DNA of 64,000 nt from UBA6522 sp965221035 (GCA_965221035.1 OZ244860.1:1116001-1180000); one strand, 5' to 3'; positions 52,390 to 62,356 are shown, numbered from the stretch's first letter. Notes: generated by a model not told the origin, from the letters alone. Numbers and translations are program-made.

Positions 52390-53109
52390 TTGAACACCCT
52401 CTTCATCTCCGATCTGCACCTCGACGCGGACCGGCCGGCAGGCATTGAGAGGTTTGTCCGCTTCATCGAGCGGGAGCTGCCAACGACCCGGAGCCTTTAC
52501 GTTCTGGGCGATCTGTTCGAGGCATGGATCGGCGACGATGTGATCGACGCCCCGTTCAAGCCGGTCATCGAAGCGCTCGCCGACCTGAAACACCACGGCG
52601 TGCCATGCTATTTCATGCACGGAAACCGGGACTTTCTCATCGGCAAGCGATTTGCCGCGGTCACCGCCTGCCGCCTGCTGGGCGACTACGAAGTCATCGA
52701 AGTCGCCGGAGAGCGCGTGCTGCTCACCCACGGCGACCTCCTGTGCACCGACGACAAGCCCTACATGGCGCTACGCGCGATGGTCAGGGATCCCGCCTGG
52801 CAGCGTGACTTCCTGGCCAGGCCATTGGACGAAAGGCGAGCGCTGGCGGACGACCTGCGCGACAGGAGTCGCGTCGCCACCGCCGAAAAGCTCCCGGAAA
52901 TCATGGATGTCAACCAGCAGACGGTGGAATCCGCAATGCGCGATCACGGCGTCAACATCCTGCTGCACGGCCACACACACCGCCCGGGTATCCACCACTT
53001 CAACCTGGACGGATCGAAGGCGACACGAATCGTGCTCGGAGCCTGGCACGAACAGGGAAGCGCCGTTCGCTGGAACACCGACGGGTTTCGCCTGGAGAAG
53101 TTTCCCTAA
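52390..53109 (+). CDS. lpxH: UDP-2,3-diacylglucosamine diphosphatase
   Basis: A 239-residue calcineurin-like metallophosphatase. FISDLHLD, LGDLFEAWIGDD, HGNRDFLIG and HGHTHRPGIH are the four metal-binding motifs in order, exactly as in LpxH. It converts UDP-diacylglucosamine to lipid X for lipid A synthesis at the inner membrane. The start is TTG at 52390, six bases after the cyclophilin stop; no ATG lies near the conserved NTLFISDLH. The two genes are probably one operon. Confidence 0.94.
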   Translation: MNTLFISDLHLDADRPAGIERFVRFIERELPTTRSLYVLGDLFEAWIGDDVIDAPFKPVIEALADLKHHGVPCYFMHGNRDFLIGKRFAAVTACRLLGDYEVIEVAGERVLLTHGDLLCTDDKPYMALRAMVRDPAWQRDFLARPLDERRALADDLRDRSRVATAEKLPEIMDVNQQTVESAMRDHGVNILLHGHTHRPGIHHFNLDGSKATRIVLGAWHEQGSAVRWNTDGFRLEKFP

Positions 53110-53269
53110 ACGGAAGTTCCCCCTGATTCTCCATGGATTTATTGGCCAAGCGTTTGATATGGCGGGGTTTGTGTGGCCTTCCAAGGGGGAATGTGTAGCC
53201 ATGTAATAATCGCTCATGGCCGCATATGGTCATTGACATAACGGATATATATGGCTAATATCAGTAGCC

Positions 53270-55000
53270 ATGTATATCGAGTCCGTGCCCAACCGCAACT
53301 CCCCGCCCGCCGTGTTGCTGCGCGAGTCCTACCGACTCAACGGCAAGGTCAAGAAACGCACCCTGGCCAATCTCTCCAAATGGCCCCCAGCCCTGATCGA
53401 GGGCTTGCGCGTGCTGCTCAAGGGCGGCGCCGCCGTGGCGCGGCTGCAGGAGGCCTTCGACATCGAGCGCTCCCGCCCCCACGGGGCGGTCGCCGCCGTG
53501 CTCGGCACGCTCAAGCGGTTGCGCCTGCAGCGGCTCATCGCCCGGCAACGCTCGCCCGAACGCGACCGCGCGGTGGCGATGATCGTCGCCCGGGTGCTTC
53601 AGCCCGGTTCCAAGCTCGCCACCGCGCGGGGGCTGGCCGAGGCCACCGCGACCGACACGCTGGCCGAGACGCTGGGGCTGGGTCGGTTGGACGAGGACGA
53701 TCTGTACGCGGCCATGGACTGGCTGCTCGGGCGCCAGGACCGCATCGAGCGGGCCCTGGCGAAGCGCCACCTTGAGGAAGGCGCGCTGGTGCTCTACGAC
53801 CTGACCTCGGCGTACCTTGAAGGGCGCCGGTGCCCGCTGGCCAAGCGGGGCCATTCGCGCGACGGCAAGCGGGGCAAGTTGCAGATCGAGTTCGGCCTCT
53901 TGTGCGACGCCGAAGGGCGGCCCGTGGCCGTGGAGGTGTTCCCCGGCAACACCGCCGATCCGATGACCGTGGGCGCTCAGATCGAGAAGCTGCGCGAGCG
54001 CTTCGGGCTGTCGAAGGTGGTGCTGGTGGGCGACCGGGGCATGTTGACCGAGGCGAGAATACGCGAGGAGGTCAAGCCGGCGGGCCTTGACTGGATCGGC
54101 GCGTTGCGAGGGCCTGCGATCCGCAAGCTGGTGGAGTCCGGGGCGGTGCAGTTGTCGCTGTTCGACGAGAGGGACCTGGTGGAGGTGCGCAGCGACGCCT
54201 ACCCCGGCGAGCGGCTCATGGTGTGCCGCAATCCGCTGCTGGCGGCCGAGCGGGCGCGCAAGCGCGCGGAACTGCTCGACGCCACGGAGAAGCTGCTGGC
54301 GCCCATCGCGGCGGCCACGCGGCGCAAGAAACGGCGCCTTGAGGGCGAGGACAAGATCGGGGAGCGGGTCGGCAAGGTCATCGGCCAGTACAAGGTAGCC
54401 AAGCACTTCGAGTGGTCGATCGACGAGAACGGGTTCTTCGGCTACGCCAGAAACGCCGAGTCCATCGCCGCGGAGGCGGCGCTGGACGGGTTGTACGTCA
54501 TCCGCACCAGCTTGGCCGAGGCCGAACTGGACGCCCAGGCCACGGTGCGCGCCTACAAGCGCCTGAGCGCGGTGGAGCGCGCCTTCCGCAGTCTGAAGAG
54601 CGTGGACCTGAAGGTGCGCCCGGTGTTCCACCGCACCGAGCAACGGGTGCGCGCCCACGTGCTGCTGTGCATGCTGGCCTACTACGTGGAATGGCACATG
54701 CGGGAGCGGCTGGCCCCGCTGCTGTTCGACGACCAGGACCCGGCCGCCGCAGAAGCCGCCCGAGCGTCCGTCGTGGCGCCCGCCCGGGTGTCGGAATCCG
54801 CCCAACGCAAGGCGGCGCGCAAACGCACCGACGACGGGCGGCCCGTGCACAGCTTCCGCACCCTGCTTCGGGATCTCGCCACCGTCACCCAGAACCGCGT
54901 GGTACCCCGTCTGCCCGGCGCCCAACCGTTCGATCTCCTGGCCCGGCCCACCGAACTGCAGCGCGAAGCCTTCCGGCTGCTCGGCGTGCGGCTACAATAG
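53270..55000 (+). CDS. IS1634-family transposase
   Basis: A 576-residue DDE transposase of the IS1634 group. VPNRNSPPAVLLRESYR and GKVKKRTLANLS open the protein, as usual for the family. LYDLTSAYLEG carries the first catalytic Asp, VLVGDRGMLTEARI the second, and AVERAFRSLKSVDLKVRPVFH the Glu (YREK-like region). The gene looks intact, so it may still be active. Neighbours lpxH and purF are both complete, so the insertion broke no recognised gene. Confidence 0.93.
   Translation: MYIESVPNRNSPPAVLLRESYRLNGKVKKRTLANLSKWPPALIEGLRVLLKGGAAVARLQEAFDIERSRPHGAVAAVLGTLKRLRLQRLIARQRSPERDRAVAMIVARVLQPGSKLATARGLAEATATDTLAETLGLGRLDEDDLYAAMDWLLGRQDRIERALAKRHLEEGALVLYDLTSAYLEGRRCPLAKRGHSRDGKRGKLQIEFGLLCDAEGRPVAVEVFPGNTADPMTVGAQIEKLRERFGLSKVVLVGDRGMLTEARIREEVKPAGLDWIGALRGPAIRKLVESGAVQLSLFDERDLVEVRSDAYPGERLMVCRNPLLAAERARKRAELLDATEKLLAPIAAATRRKKRRLEGEDKIGERVGKVIGQYKVAKHFEWSIDENGFFGYARNAESIAAEAALDGLYVIRTSLAEAELDAQATVRAYKRLSAVERAFRSLKSVDLKVRPVFHRTEQRVRAHVLLCMLAYYVEWHMRERLAPLLFDDQDPAAAEAARASVVAPARVSESAQRKAARKRTDDGRPVHSFRTLLRDLATVTQNRVVPRLPGAQPFDLLARPTELQREAFRLLGVRLQ
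53270..55000 (+). mobile_element. IS1634-family insertion sequence, ends unresolved
   Basis: The transposase gene and some flanking sequence (within 53110-53269 and 55001-55082) make up one insertion sequence. I could not find convincing terminal inverted repeats or a target duplication, so only the gene limits are given. Confidence 0.7.
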
Positions 55001-55082
55001 TGTACCCAGTAACGAACCGCTGAAAATCCGTGCTGCCCCGAAAAATCAATACGTTAGCTCGGATCGACTCGGGAAGTTCAGC

Positions 55083-56624
55083 CTAAAGGCCGCTGGCGGC
55101 CTGCACGGCGTCGCCGTCGGCACCGTACCCGGCCTCGTCGCGCAACACCCGGGCATCTCGCTTGGCCTTTGCGCGATCGGAACGAACGACCTGCAAGTGC
55201 TCCAGGTAATCGCGGCTGACGTCGCCCGTGACGTATTGCCCGGAAAAACACGAGGTGTCGAAGGCATCGATGTCCGCGTCCTCGTGGTCCACCGCCAGCT
55301 CCAGGTCCTTCAAGTCCTGGTAAACCAGCCAGTCGGCTCCTATGATCTCCTGCACCTCCTCGACCGAACGGTCGAAGGCAACCAGTTCATTCGAAGCGGG
55401 CATGTCGATCCCGTAGACGTTGGGGTGCCTTACCGGTGGCGCCGCCGACGCGAAGTACACGTTCTTCGCCCCGACTTCCCGGGCCAGCTCGATGATCTGC
55501 TGGGAGGTGGTGCCGCGCACGATGGAGTCATCCACCAACAGCACGTTCTTGCCCTTGAACTCCAGGTCGATGGCATTGAGCTTGCGCCGCACGGACGCCC
55601 GCCGCTCGGCCGCGCCGGGCATGATGAAGGTCCGCCCGATGTACCGGTTCTTGATGAAGCCTTCCCGGTACTTGACACCCAGTTCGTGGGCCACCTGCAC
55701 GGCGGCGGTGCGCGAGGTGTCGGGAACCGGGATCACCACGTCGATACCGTGGTCCGGACGTAGCCTGAGGATCTTGGCCGCCAGTGTCTCGCCCATGCGA
55801 AGACGCGCCTTGTACACCGACAACCTGTCGATGATCGAGTCGGGCCGGGCGAAGTACACGAACTCGAATATGCAGGGCGTATACGGCTTGTCGCCCGCGT
55901 ATTGGCGAGTGTGGACACGGCCGGTCTGGTCGATGAAGACCCCCTCGCCGGGCATGATGTCGCGATCCATGTCGAAGCCCAGCGCATTCAGCGCGACGCT
56001 CTCCGAAGCGACCATTCGCTCCATGCCGCCGAACGTGCGGCGCGTGCCCATCACCAGCGGACGAATGCCGTTGGGATCGCGGAACGCCACGATCCCGTGG
56101 TTGATGATCATCGCCACCACCGCGTATGCGCCCGAACAACGCCGGTGCACCGCTTCCACGGCGTTGAGGATCGCCTCTGGCGTCAATTCATCCGACGCCT
56201 GCCGACCCAGTTCATGGGCGAATACGTTCAGCAGGATTTCCGTATCCGAGTTGGTGTTCAAGTGCCGGCGGTCGTGACTGACAACCAGCCGCTTCAATTC
56301 TTCGGCGTTGACCAGGTTGCCGTTATGCGCCAGGGCGATGCCGAACGGAGAATTCACATAGAACGGCTGCGCCTCCGACATGCTCGCCGAACCCGCTGTG
56401 GGATACCGAACATGCCCGATGCCGACCTTGCCCCGCAAACGCACCATGTGGTGTTCCTGGAAGACGTCCCGAACGAGGCCGTTGTTCTTGCGCAGGCTCA
56501 GTTGGCCGTTCTCCTCGGTCATGATGCCCGCGGCGTCCTGGCCCCGATGCTGGAGGATGGTCAGGGAGTCGTAAATGGCCTGATTGACCGGCCCATGGCT
56601 GACGATTCCGACGATCCCGCACAT
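55083..56624 (-). CDS. purF: Amidophosphoribosyltransferase
   Basis: A 513-residue PurF. MCGIVGIVSH begins with the N-terminal nucleophile Cys2 for glutamine hydrolysis, and no propeptide precedes it. VLLVDDSIVRGTTSQQII at about residues 364-381 is the PRPP-binding loop. VYFASAAPPVRHPNVYGIDM is a family signature. It makes phosphoribosylamine, the first purine-specific step. Five bases downstream of cvpA in the same operon. Confidence 0.97.
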   Translation of the reverse strand: MCGIVGIVSHGPVNQAIYDSLTILQHRGQDAAGIMTEENGQLSLRKNNGLVRDVFQEHHMVRLRGKVGIGHVRYPTAGSASMSEAQPFYVNSPFGIALAHNGNLVNAEELKRLVVSHDRRHLNTNSDTEILLNVFAHELGRQASDELTPEAILNAVEAVHRRCSGAYAVVAMIINHGIVAFRDPNGIRPLVMGTRRTFGGMERMVASESVALNALGFDMDRDIMPGEGVFIDQTGRVHTRQYAGDKPYTPCIFEFVYFARPDSIIDRLSVYKARLRMGETLAAKILRLRPDHGIDVVIPVPDTSRTAAVQVAHELGVKYREGFIKNRYIGRTFIMPGAAERRASVRRKLNAIDLEFKGKNVLLVDDSIVRGTTSQQIIELAREVGAKNVYFASAAPPVRHPNVYGIDMPASNELVAFDRSVEEVQEIIGADWLVYQDLKDLELAVDHEDADIDAFDTSCFSGQYVTGDVSRDYLEHLQVVRSDRAKAKRDARVLRDEAGYGADGDAVQAASGL

Positions 56625-56629
56625 GTCCG

Positions 56630-57127
56630 CTAGATCAGTTCCTGTTGCTGCAGATAAAACCCGCCTACGGCGGCATAATGCCGGATTCCGTCGGCGATGC
56701 GATCACCGTATGGGCTGAGCCTGGCCTCCCGCCACCAGGGATCCTGGTCGAGTCCCGCCATCTCCAGCGCCAGCACGGCGATTCCCAGAATGATCGCGCC
56801 GCGACCGAGGCCGAACAGGGATCCGAGGGCCCGATCCGTGCCACTCAAGCCCGAATGCCGGACCAGCGATCCCACCAGCTGCCCGGCAATGCCGCCCGCC
56901 ACCAGCACCACAACGAATACGATTGCCCGACCGACCCAGACCTTGAGTTCCGGCGCGGCCGTCCATTCCCTCAGAAAAAACGTCACCAACCAGGAAAAAT
57001 TCCACGCCACCCAGATGGCGGCGATCCAGGTCACCAGGGAGAGCGTCTCCTTGGCAAACCCACGCATGGCGCCGAACGCGGCGGACGCAAGACAGCCTGT
57101 CACGATCACCAGATCCACCCAGGACAT
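56630..57127 (-). CDS. cvpA: CvpA-family membrane protein
   Basis: A 165-residue protein with four hydrophobic segments. VDLVIVTGCLASAAFGAMRGFAKETLSL is the typical N-terminal CvpA pattern, and GTDRALGSLFGLGRGAII the conserved central motif. CvpA is needed for colicin V production in E. coli; its molecular role is unclear. It precedes purF as in most gammaproteobacteria. An in-frame extension to 57718 overlaps the SPOR gene and is not real. Confidence 0.9.
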   Translation of the reverse strand: MSWVDLVIVTGCLASAAFGAMRGFAKETLSLVTWIAAIWVAWNFSWLVTFFLREWTAAPELKVWVGRAIVFVVVLVAGGIAGQLVGSLVRHSGLSGTDRALGSLFGLGRGAIILGIAVLALEMAGLDQDPWWREARLSPYGDRIADGIRHYAAVGGFYLQQQELI

Positions 57128-57146
57128 TGAGCGCCCTATCCCACCG

Positions 57147-57749
57147 TCATTCGCCGCTGACGACGTGGGTACCCACGAATCCCCGGTCCAGCAGCGCCGA
57201 GGCAACCTTGTCCGCACCGTCGCGGCTGGCCTCAGGTCCCACACGTACCCGGTACATGAGCCCGTTGGCGGACCTATGCGGATACAAGCGGGCCTCGTAA
57301 CCCAGGTCGGTGAGCCGGCCCGCTTCGCGGCGGGCATTTTCCTCATCGCCGAAGCTGCCGACCTGGACCAACCAGCCCGATCCGACCTGCGTCGAAATCT
57401 CTTCGGAACGCATCGCGGCGGTCGCCGCGCGCACCTCCGGTTGGGTATCGGACGAACCAACGGCCGCGACCTCCCCGACAACGGCCGCGACCTCCCCGAC
57501 CACCTCGGAGACGGCTGAGCCGACGGAGCTGGGGATGTCCGGCACGGCACTCGAAGTGGACGCATCCCGCGGGTTGTCGAGCCTGATGGTCTGAGTGCGA
57601 ATCGGTGCCGAACCATCCGCCGTGGGCGCCCGCGGAGCTTCGAATTCGGCGTCAGGCACCGGGCCGTCGAGCACCCAGGGGACAAGCCACACCGCCAACC
57701 CGACCAGCACCGAGGCACCGATCAATCGTTCTTTCAGACTACGGTCCAT
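57147..57749 (-). CDS. dedD: SPOR-domain division protein, DedD-like
   Basis: A 200-residue protein. A short cytoplasmic N-terminus and one membrane helix (LIGASVLVGLAVWLVPWVL) are followed by a Pro/Ala-rich linker with a repeated VGEVAAV segment. A C-terminal SPOR domain with WLVQVGSFGDEENARREAGRL and RVRVGPEASRDGAD binds denuded septal peptidoglycan. The start at 57749 overlaps the folC end by 16 bases. The position between folC and cvpA matches dedD. Confidence 0.88.
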   Translation of the reverse strand: MDRSLKERLIGASVLVGLAVWLVPWVLDGPVPDAEFEAPRAPTADGSAPIRTQTIRLDNPRDASTSSAVPDIPSSVGSAVSEVVGEVAAVVGEVAAVGSSDTQPEVRAATAAMRSEEISTQVGSGWLVQVGSFGDEENARREAGRLTDLGYEARLYPHRSANGLMYRVRVGPEASRDGADKVASALLDRGFVGTHVVSGE

Positions 57750-59050
57750 GTTGCGGATTCGTTGCCCGCCTGCGACCCGGTGGAGTATATCCCAAGCGCC
57801 GACATCGCGGGACCCACCAGGTAGAACGATCCGTACACCACAACCCGGTCGCCCGGCCCCGCCAGGCGCCCGGCGGTCTCGCAAGCCGCCCCGGCGTCGA
57901 CGTGAATCGACACGCCGGCTCCGGGGTCCAGCATCGAGGCGAGCAACTCGGGCCGCGCCCCCCTGGATCCGCCCGCGCGGGTCAGGAGCCAATGATCGAC
58001 CGTGGGCATCAGCGGACCGAGCACGCCGCCATGGTCCTTGTCCCGCATCATCGCGACAATGGCGAACGTTCGGCCATTGACCGGACGCCTGACCAGGGCT
58101 TCAGCCAGCACCCGGGAGGCGGCCGGGTTATGCGCAACATCGAATATCCACCCGACCCCGTCGATATCGCGCTCTTCGAGGCGCCCGCTGGGCCGCGCGC
58201 CTTCGATTCCCTTGCGCCAGACCGCCGTCTTCAAAGGCAGGTCGCCCATCAGGGACTCCACCACGGCGAGGCACCCCGAAGCATTAGCGATTTGCTCCGG
58301 ACCCCCGAATCCAGGGCGCGGCAATCCATGAACTGTCGTGTCCCGCCCCCGGTAGGTCCACTGATCGGCTCCGGCATCGAAATCGTACTCGCCGCCCAGA
58401 GATCTCAGGTCCGCGCCGATTCGGGCCGCGTGGATCAGAAGCGACTCCGGGGGATCGCGGTCGGCAACCACCGCCGGCCGCCCGGGGCGCATGATGCCGG
58501 CTTTCTCGCGGCCGATCGCCTCACGCGTGGTTCCCAGCCACTCCTGGTGATCCAGGTCGACGCTGACGATCAGGCTGGCATCGCCATCGACGGCATTGAC
58601 CGCGTCCAGACGCCCGCCAAGCCCCACTTCCAGCAGCGCCACGTCCACGTCGGCGCGCGCAAAATACAGCAGCGCCGCGGCGGCTGAAAATTCGAAGTAT
58701 GACAACGAGATACTTCCACGGGCCCGTTCGATGCGTTCGAAAATCGCGACGATGGTCGCGCTGTCCGCGTCGACGCCATCCACCCGGATCCGCTCGTTGA
58801 ATCGCCAAAGATGCGGAGAGGTGAACGCGCCAACACGGTAGCCGCCTGCCAGGTAGAGACGTTCCAGCATCGCCACGCAAGAGCCCTTGCCGTTGGTCCC
58901 GCCGATGACGATGCTGCGGTGCGAAGGCGCCCGCAGCGAGAGCCTGTCCAGCACCCGCGTGATGCGTTCGAGCCCAAGATCCACCTTCTTCGGATGCAAG
59001 GTCTCCAGGCGCTTGAGCCAGGCATCCAGTTCGACCGAGTCTGCCCCCAT
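57734..59050 (-). CDS. folC: Folylpolyglutamate/dihydrofolate synthase
   Basis: A 438-residue Mur-ligase-type enzyme. GGTNGKGSCVAMLERLY at about residues 49-65 is the ATP-binding loop. RVGAFTSPHL and FDVAHNPAA are family signatures. It adds glutate to dihydropteroate and glutamate tails to folates. It overlaps dedD and follows accD with a 62-bp gap. Confidence 0.95.
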   Translation of the reverse strand: MGADSVELDAWLKRLETLHPKKVDLGLERITRVLDRLSLRAPSHRSIVIGGTNGKGSCVAMLERLYLAGGYRVGAFTSPHLWRFNERIRVDGVDADSATIVAIFERIERARGSISLSYFEFSAAAALLYFARADVDVALLEVGLGGRLDAVNAVDGDASLIVSVDLDHQEWLGTTREAIGREKAGIMRPGRPAVVADRDPPESLLIHAARIGADLRSLGGEYDFDAGADQWTYRGRDTTVHGLPRPGFGGPEQIANASGCLAVVESLMGDLPLKTAVWRKGIEGARPSGRLEERDIDGVGWIFDVAHNPAASRVLAEALVRRPVNGRTFAIVAMMRDKDHGGVLGPLMPTVDHWLLTRAGGSRGARPELLASMLDPGAGVSIHVDAGAACETAGRLAGPGDRVVVYGSFYLVGPAMSALGIYSTGSQAGNESATWTVV

Positions 59051-59112
59051 GGATCACCATCCTGCCGGCGCGACCGCCGTGTTCGGCTTCGCGAATCCCG
59101 GCCCCTGGACGT

Positions 59113-59973
59113 TCAGGCCGGACGCGGCCGGTCCAGCAATTTCGCGAGCAGGAAGGCGATTTCGTCCCGAACGCGCCTTCGATCCACAATCATGTCCAGC
59201 GCACCCTTCTCCAAGAGGAATTCCGCCCGCTGAAAACCCTCCGGAAGTGTCTCGCCGACGGTCTGCTCGATCACGCGCGGGCCGGCGAAGCCGATCAGCG
59301 CTCCGGGTTCGGCGATATTGATGTCTCCAAGCAGCGCGAGGCTCGCCGATACGCCACCCGTGGTGGGATCCGTCATCACCGAGATGTAGGGTTGACCGGC
59401 TTCGCCCATAGCGGCAAGCGCCGAACTGGTCTTGGCCATTTGAAACAGGGACAGCAGCGCTTCCTGCATCCGCGCGCCGCCGCTGGCGGTGAAACAGATC
59501 AGCGGACGGCGATGCTCGATGCAATACGCCGTGGCCCTGCAAAACCGCTCCCCCACCACCGAACCCATGGACCCGCCCATGAACCGGAACTCGAAGGCGG
59601 CGGCGACCACTGGTATCGCCTTGACCGATCCCGCCATGACGATCAACGCATCACGCTCCCCGGTGGCCTTCTGAGCCTGGGAAAGGCGGTCACGGTAGCG
59701 CTTGCTGTCCCGAAACTTCAGCGGATCCTGTGGGTCGAGATTGCCGGCGATTTCAACCCCGGAATCCGGGTCGAGAAACATTTCCAGCCGATCTCGGGCA
59801 CCGATTCGAAGGTGGTGTTCACACTTGGGGCAGACCATGAGGTTCCGTTTCAGTTCGGCGCGATACAACTGCGCCGAGCAGCCGGAGCACTTGACCCACA
59901 GGCCCTCCGGCACGGAGCGCCTGCGCGTCTCCGTCGCGATGCGGGAGGGCATCAACTTGTCGAACCAACCCAT
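59113..59973 (-). CDS. accD: Acetyl-CoA carboxylase carboxyltransferase beta subunit
   Basis: A 286-residue AccD. The N-terminal zinc ribbon CSGC...CPKC (about residues 26-48) and SGGARMQEALLSLFQMAKTSSAL are diagnostic. YISVMTDPTTGGVSAS forms the CoA/biotin site. It makes malonyl-CoA with AccA. The start at 59973 (MGWFDKLMPSRI) is family-typical; a longer frame to 60078 is not. Confidence 0.96.
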   Translation of the reverse strand: MGWFDKLMPSRIATETRRRSVPEGLWVKCSGCSAQLYRAELKRNLMVCPKCEHHLRIGARDRLEMFLDPDSGVEIAGNLDPQDPLKFRDSKRYRDRLSQAQKATGERDALIVMAGSVKAIPVVAAAFEFRFMGGSMGSVVGERFCRATAYCIEHRRPLICFTASGGARMQEALLSLFQMAKTSSALAAMGEAGQPYISVMTDPTTGGVSASLALLGDINIAEPGALIGFAGPRVIEQTVGETLPEGFQRAEFLLEKGALDMIVDRRRVRDEIAFLLAKLLDRPRPA

Positions 59974-60084
59974 GGACCGTCTCTCGAATTCCGGCAGCGA
60001 ATGATAACCAAAAGGCGGGCCAGCCACATTGAACAGCCGATCTTGAGCCGCCCACGGCTGGACGAACAGCCCGGTCAATCGGGT

Positions 60085-60864
60085 TTATCGCGCGGGCGTC
60101 GGAATGCCGTAGCGGGCCGGATACCGTACGCCGACCAGGGCAAGCCCCCGGGCGGGTGCGGTGACGCCACCCCGGGTGCGGTCGCGCGAGGCCAGCACGT
60201 CCGCTGCCCAGCCCGGCGGCGACGCCCCACGCCCGACCTCGACCAGCACCCCCACCAGGTTTCGGACCATGTGCTGAAGAAACGCGTTCGCCTCGAACTC
60301 CAGGTGCAGCACGCCATCAGCGCGGTACAGCCCCACTGATTCCAGCCGACGCATGGGCGTCCTGGACTGGCAGCCGGCCGCGCGAAAGGATGAAAAGTCC
60401 CGCTCGCCCAACAGCGCGCTGGCCGCCGCGGTCATGGCCGCGCAATCGAGGGTTTCCCGCCGCCACCAGACACGGCGGCGCAGCAACGCCGAGCGTGCCT
60501 CGCGCTCCAGGATCCGATACCGGTAACGCCGCGCCAAGGCCGTGCGCCGCGCATGAAAATCACCGTCGACGTACCGAACCCAACGAACCGCGACGTCATC
60601 GGGAAGATTCGAATTGATGCCCAGGAGCCATTGCCTGCGGGTGCGTCGCGCACCGGCATCGAAGTGGGCGACCTGGCAATGGGCGTGAACGCCGGCGTCG
60701 GTGCGCCCCGCTCCTGTGACGCTGGTCCCGCTGCCGGCGACGGATGATACGGCAGTCTCCAGCGCTTTCTGTACGCTGCGACCATTGCGCTGTATCTGCC
60801 AGCCGACAAAGTCGGTTCCGTCGTATTCGATCCCGACGGCGACGCGCTGGGAGGTCGGCATCAT
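60085..60864 (-). CDS. truA: tRNA pseudouridine38-40 synthase
   Basis: A 259-residue TruA. GAGRTDAGVHAHCQVAHFD at about residues 49-67 contains the catalytic Asp. FQHM-like FLQHMVRNLVGVLVEVGRG is the second signature. It modifies anticodon-arm uridines. Starts are ATG 60864 or 60861; a TTG extending to fimV is less likely. Confidence 0.95.
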   Translation of the reverse strand: MMPTSQRVAVGIEYDGTDFVGWQIQRNGRSVQKALETAVSSVAGSGTSVTGAGRTDAGVHAHCQVAHFDAGARRTRRQWLLGINSNLPDDVAVRWVRYVDGDFHARRTALARRYRYRILEREARSALLRRRVWWRRETLDCAAMTAAASALLGERDFSSFRAAGCQSRTPMRRLESVGLYRADGVLHLEFEANAFLQHMVRNLVGVLVEVGRGASPPGWAADVLASRDRTRGGVTAPARGLALVGVRYPARYGIPTPAR

Positions 60865-60897
60865 GGCATCAGCCGGAGGTGTCCGCGCCCCATGCAA

Positions 60898-62316
60898 TCA
60901 ATCCGGATCGGCCTCTCCGTCCGGTTTCTCCTTCTTCGAGGCCGGTTCAAGCTTGTCGAGGAGCGACTCCGCCTGGCGCCGCTGATCCCGGTTGCCCGAC
61001 TTGACGACGGCTTGAAGCGTACGCTGCGCCGCCTCGGTATCGCCCATGTCCGTCAAGGCACGGGCGAGGTCCAGCTGGGAATCCACCTCCATGGCCGCCG
61101 GAGACTCGACCGCGCTGTCGCTCCGCTCGCCGGACTGGGACTCCGGCTCCTGGTCGGGGCTTTCCGCAACGGTTGATCGCGAGGCAACGCGGCGCTCGGT
61201 GCCGGCTCGCCCGCGACGGCCGAGGAGAAAGCCGATCAGAATCCCAATCAGGAACAGGGCCCCGAGGGCGATAGCTGCGACCACGCGGACCGCACGGCTG
61301 GCGGCTCGATTCAGTTCGACCCAAAGCCCCCGCAGGCCGGGTCGCGGCTCCGGCGGCACGGCGGCGCGCGCCGCTTCCGCGGCCTGCTCGGCGGCCTGCG
61401 TCGCGGTCTGGGCTTCCAGGAGCTGCTCCCGCAGAGCCAGCAACTCTTGTTCGCGCGCCTCGATCAACTGGCGCGCGCCATCCAGCTCGGCCCGCAGTAC
61501 ATCGGCCTCGGGCGTCGTCTCGGCAACCGGATCGCCTTCCTCCCGGTCAGCGGAAGAACCGGTCTCCGACTCTGCCAACCACTCGTCCAGTTGGCGGATC
61601 GCCTCCGCCGTGGCCTCCTCCATCGTAAGCCGCCGCGCCTGCACGGCTTCGGGAATCCTCAGGGTCGCCCCTGCGTAGATGCCGTTCATGTTGCCGCCGA
61701 AACCTCGCGGATTGGCTTCGAAGATCGCGACAAGGATCTGGTTGGGATGCACGCCCGGCGCGCTGAAACGGTTAGCCAGGCCCCAGAGCGTCTCGTCCGC
61801 ACCGATGGGACCGCGGGTATCGAGCGTTCCCTGTCCGAGCGCCCTCGGCGGCGCACCGACCGCCGGCAAGTCTTGCGGGCCGAGGTAATAGATCCGAATC
61901 AGGCGACCCGCAGGCCAGTCCGGGCGGCGCAGCCACGTCGCCTCCACCAGCACGGCCAGGGAACCCGCCAGCGGATTCGGCGACGTCATTCGAACGACGT
62001 CGCCGCCGTCGTTGCCGCGAACAACTTCAAATTGCAGTTCGTCCAGCTCCGGCGTGCGAACGAGTCCGTTTCGAAGGTACGTCCGGGCGGAGGCTACGCC
62101 GACCTGAAGGGCCCTTAACTCCTGGGCGGTGACCACCTCAACGGAAATTTCGGCCTCCAGCGGCTGGCCCGCCGGCGAGGTCAGCAGCATGTCCCCCAGG
62201 CCCACCGCTCCTGCGGAAAGGGGCAGCGCGGCGAACCAGAAAATCAGGCTCAAGCAAGGGAAGCCCGGTTTCCCAGGCAAGCGGCGACTAGGCGACAATG
62301 GCACGGCGGTTCGCAA
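60898..62316 (-). CDS. FimV/HubP-like polar landmark protein
   Basis: A 472-residue protein, shorter than typical FimV. A signal peptide or anchor leads into the conserved N-domain (LGDMLLTSPAGQPLEAEISV). A LysM-like region GADETLWGLANRFSAPGVHPNQILVAIFEANP then binds peptidoglycan. A coiled coil follows (about residues 270-320), then a membrane helix (VVAAIALGALFLIGILIGFLLG) and an acidic cytoplasmic tail ending in a FimV-type helical repeat (LDLARALTDMGDTEAAQRTL). It organises the cell pole and motility or pili. Location asd-fimV-truA is conserved. Confidence 0.88.
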   Translation of the reverse strand: MRTAVPLSPSRRLPGKPGFPCLSLIFWFAALPLSAGAVGLGDMLLTSPAGQPLEAEISVEVVTAQELRALQVGVASARTYLRNGLVRTPELDELQFEVVRGNDGGDVVRMTSPNPLAGSLAVLVEATWLRRPDWPAGRLIRIYYLGPQDLPAVGAPPRALGQGTLDTRGPIGADETLWGLANRFSAPGVHPNQILVAIFEANPRGFGGNMNGIYAGATLRIPEAVQARRLTMEEATAEAIRQLDEWLAESETGSSADREEGDPVAETTPEADVLRAELDGARQLIEAREQELLALREQLLEAQTATQAAEQAAEAARAAVPPEPRPGLRGLWVELNRAASRAVRVVAAIALGALFLIGILIGFLLGRRGRAGTERRVASRSTVAESPDQEPESQSGERSDSAVESPAAMEVDSQLDLARALTDMGDTEAAQRTLQAVVKSGNRDQRRQAESLLDKLEPASKKEKPDGEADPD

Positions 62317-62356
62317 GATCCCTATTCATCCGGTGGCGCCGATGCCTCAAGATACA

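Noticed and set aside
53261..54925. 554-residue minus-strand frame across the IS1634 transposase
   Set aside because: Antisense shadow; the plus-strand transposase has complete family motifs.
53112..55079. GGAAGTTC at 53112-53119 and 55072-55079 as target duplication of the IS
   Set aside because: The inner ends are not inverted repeats of each other, and an eight-base match in this much sequence can be chance.
56630..57718. Long N-terminal extension of cvpA
   Set aside because: Overlaps the SPOR-domain gene in another frame; CvpA begins at MSWVDL, position 57127.
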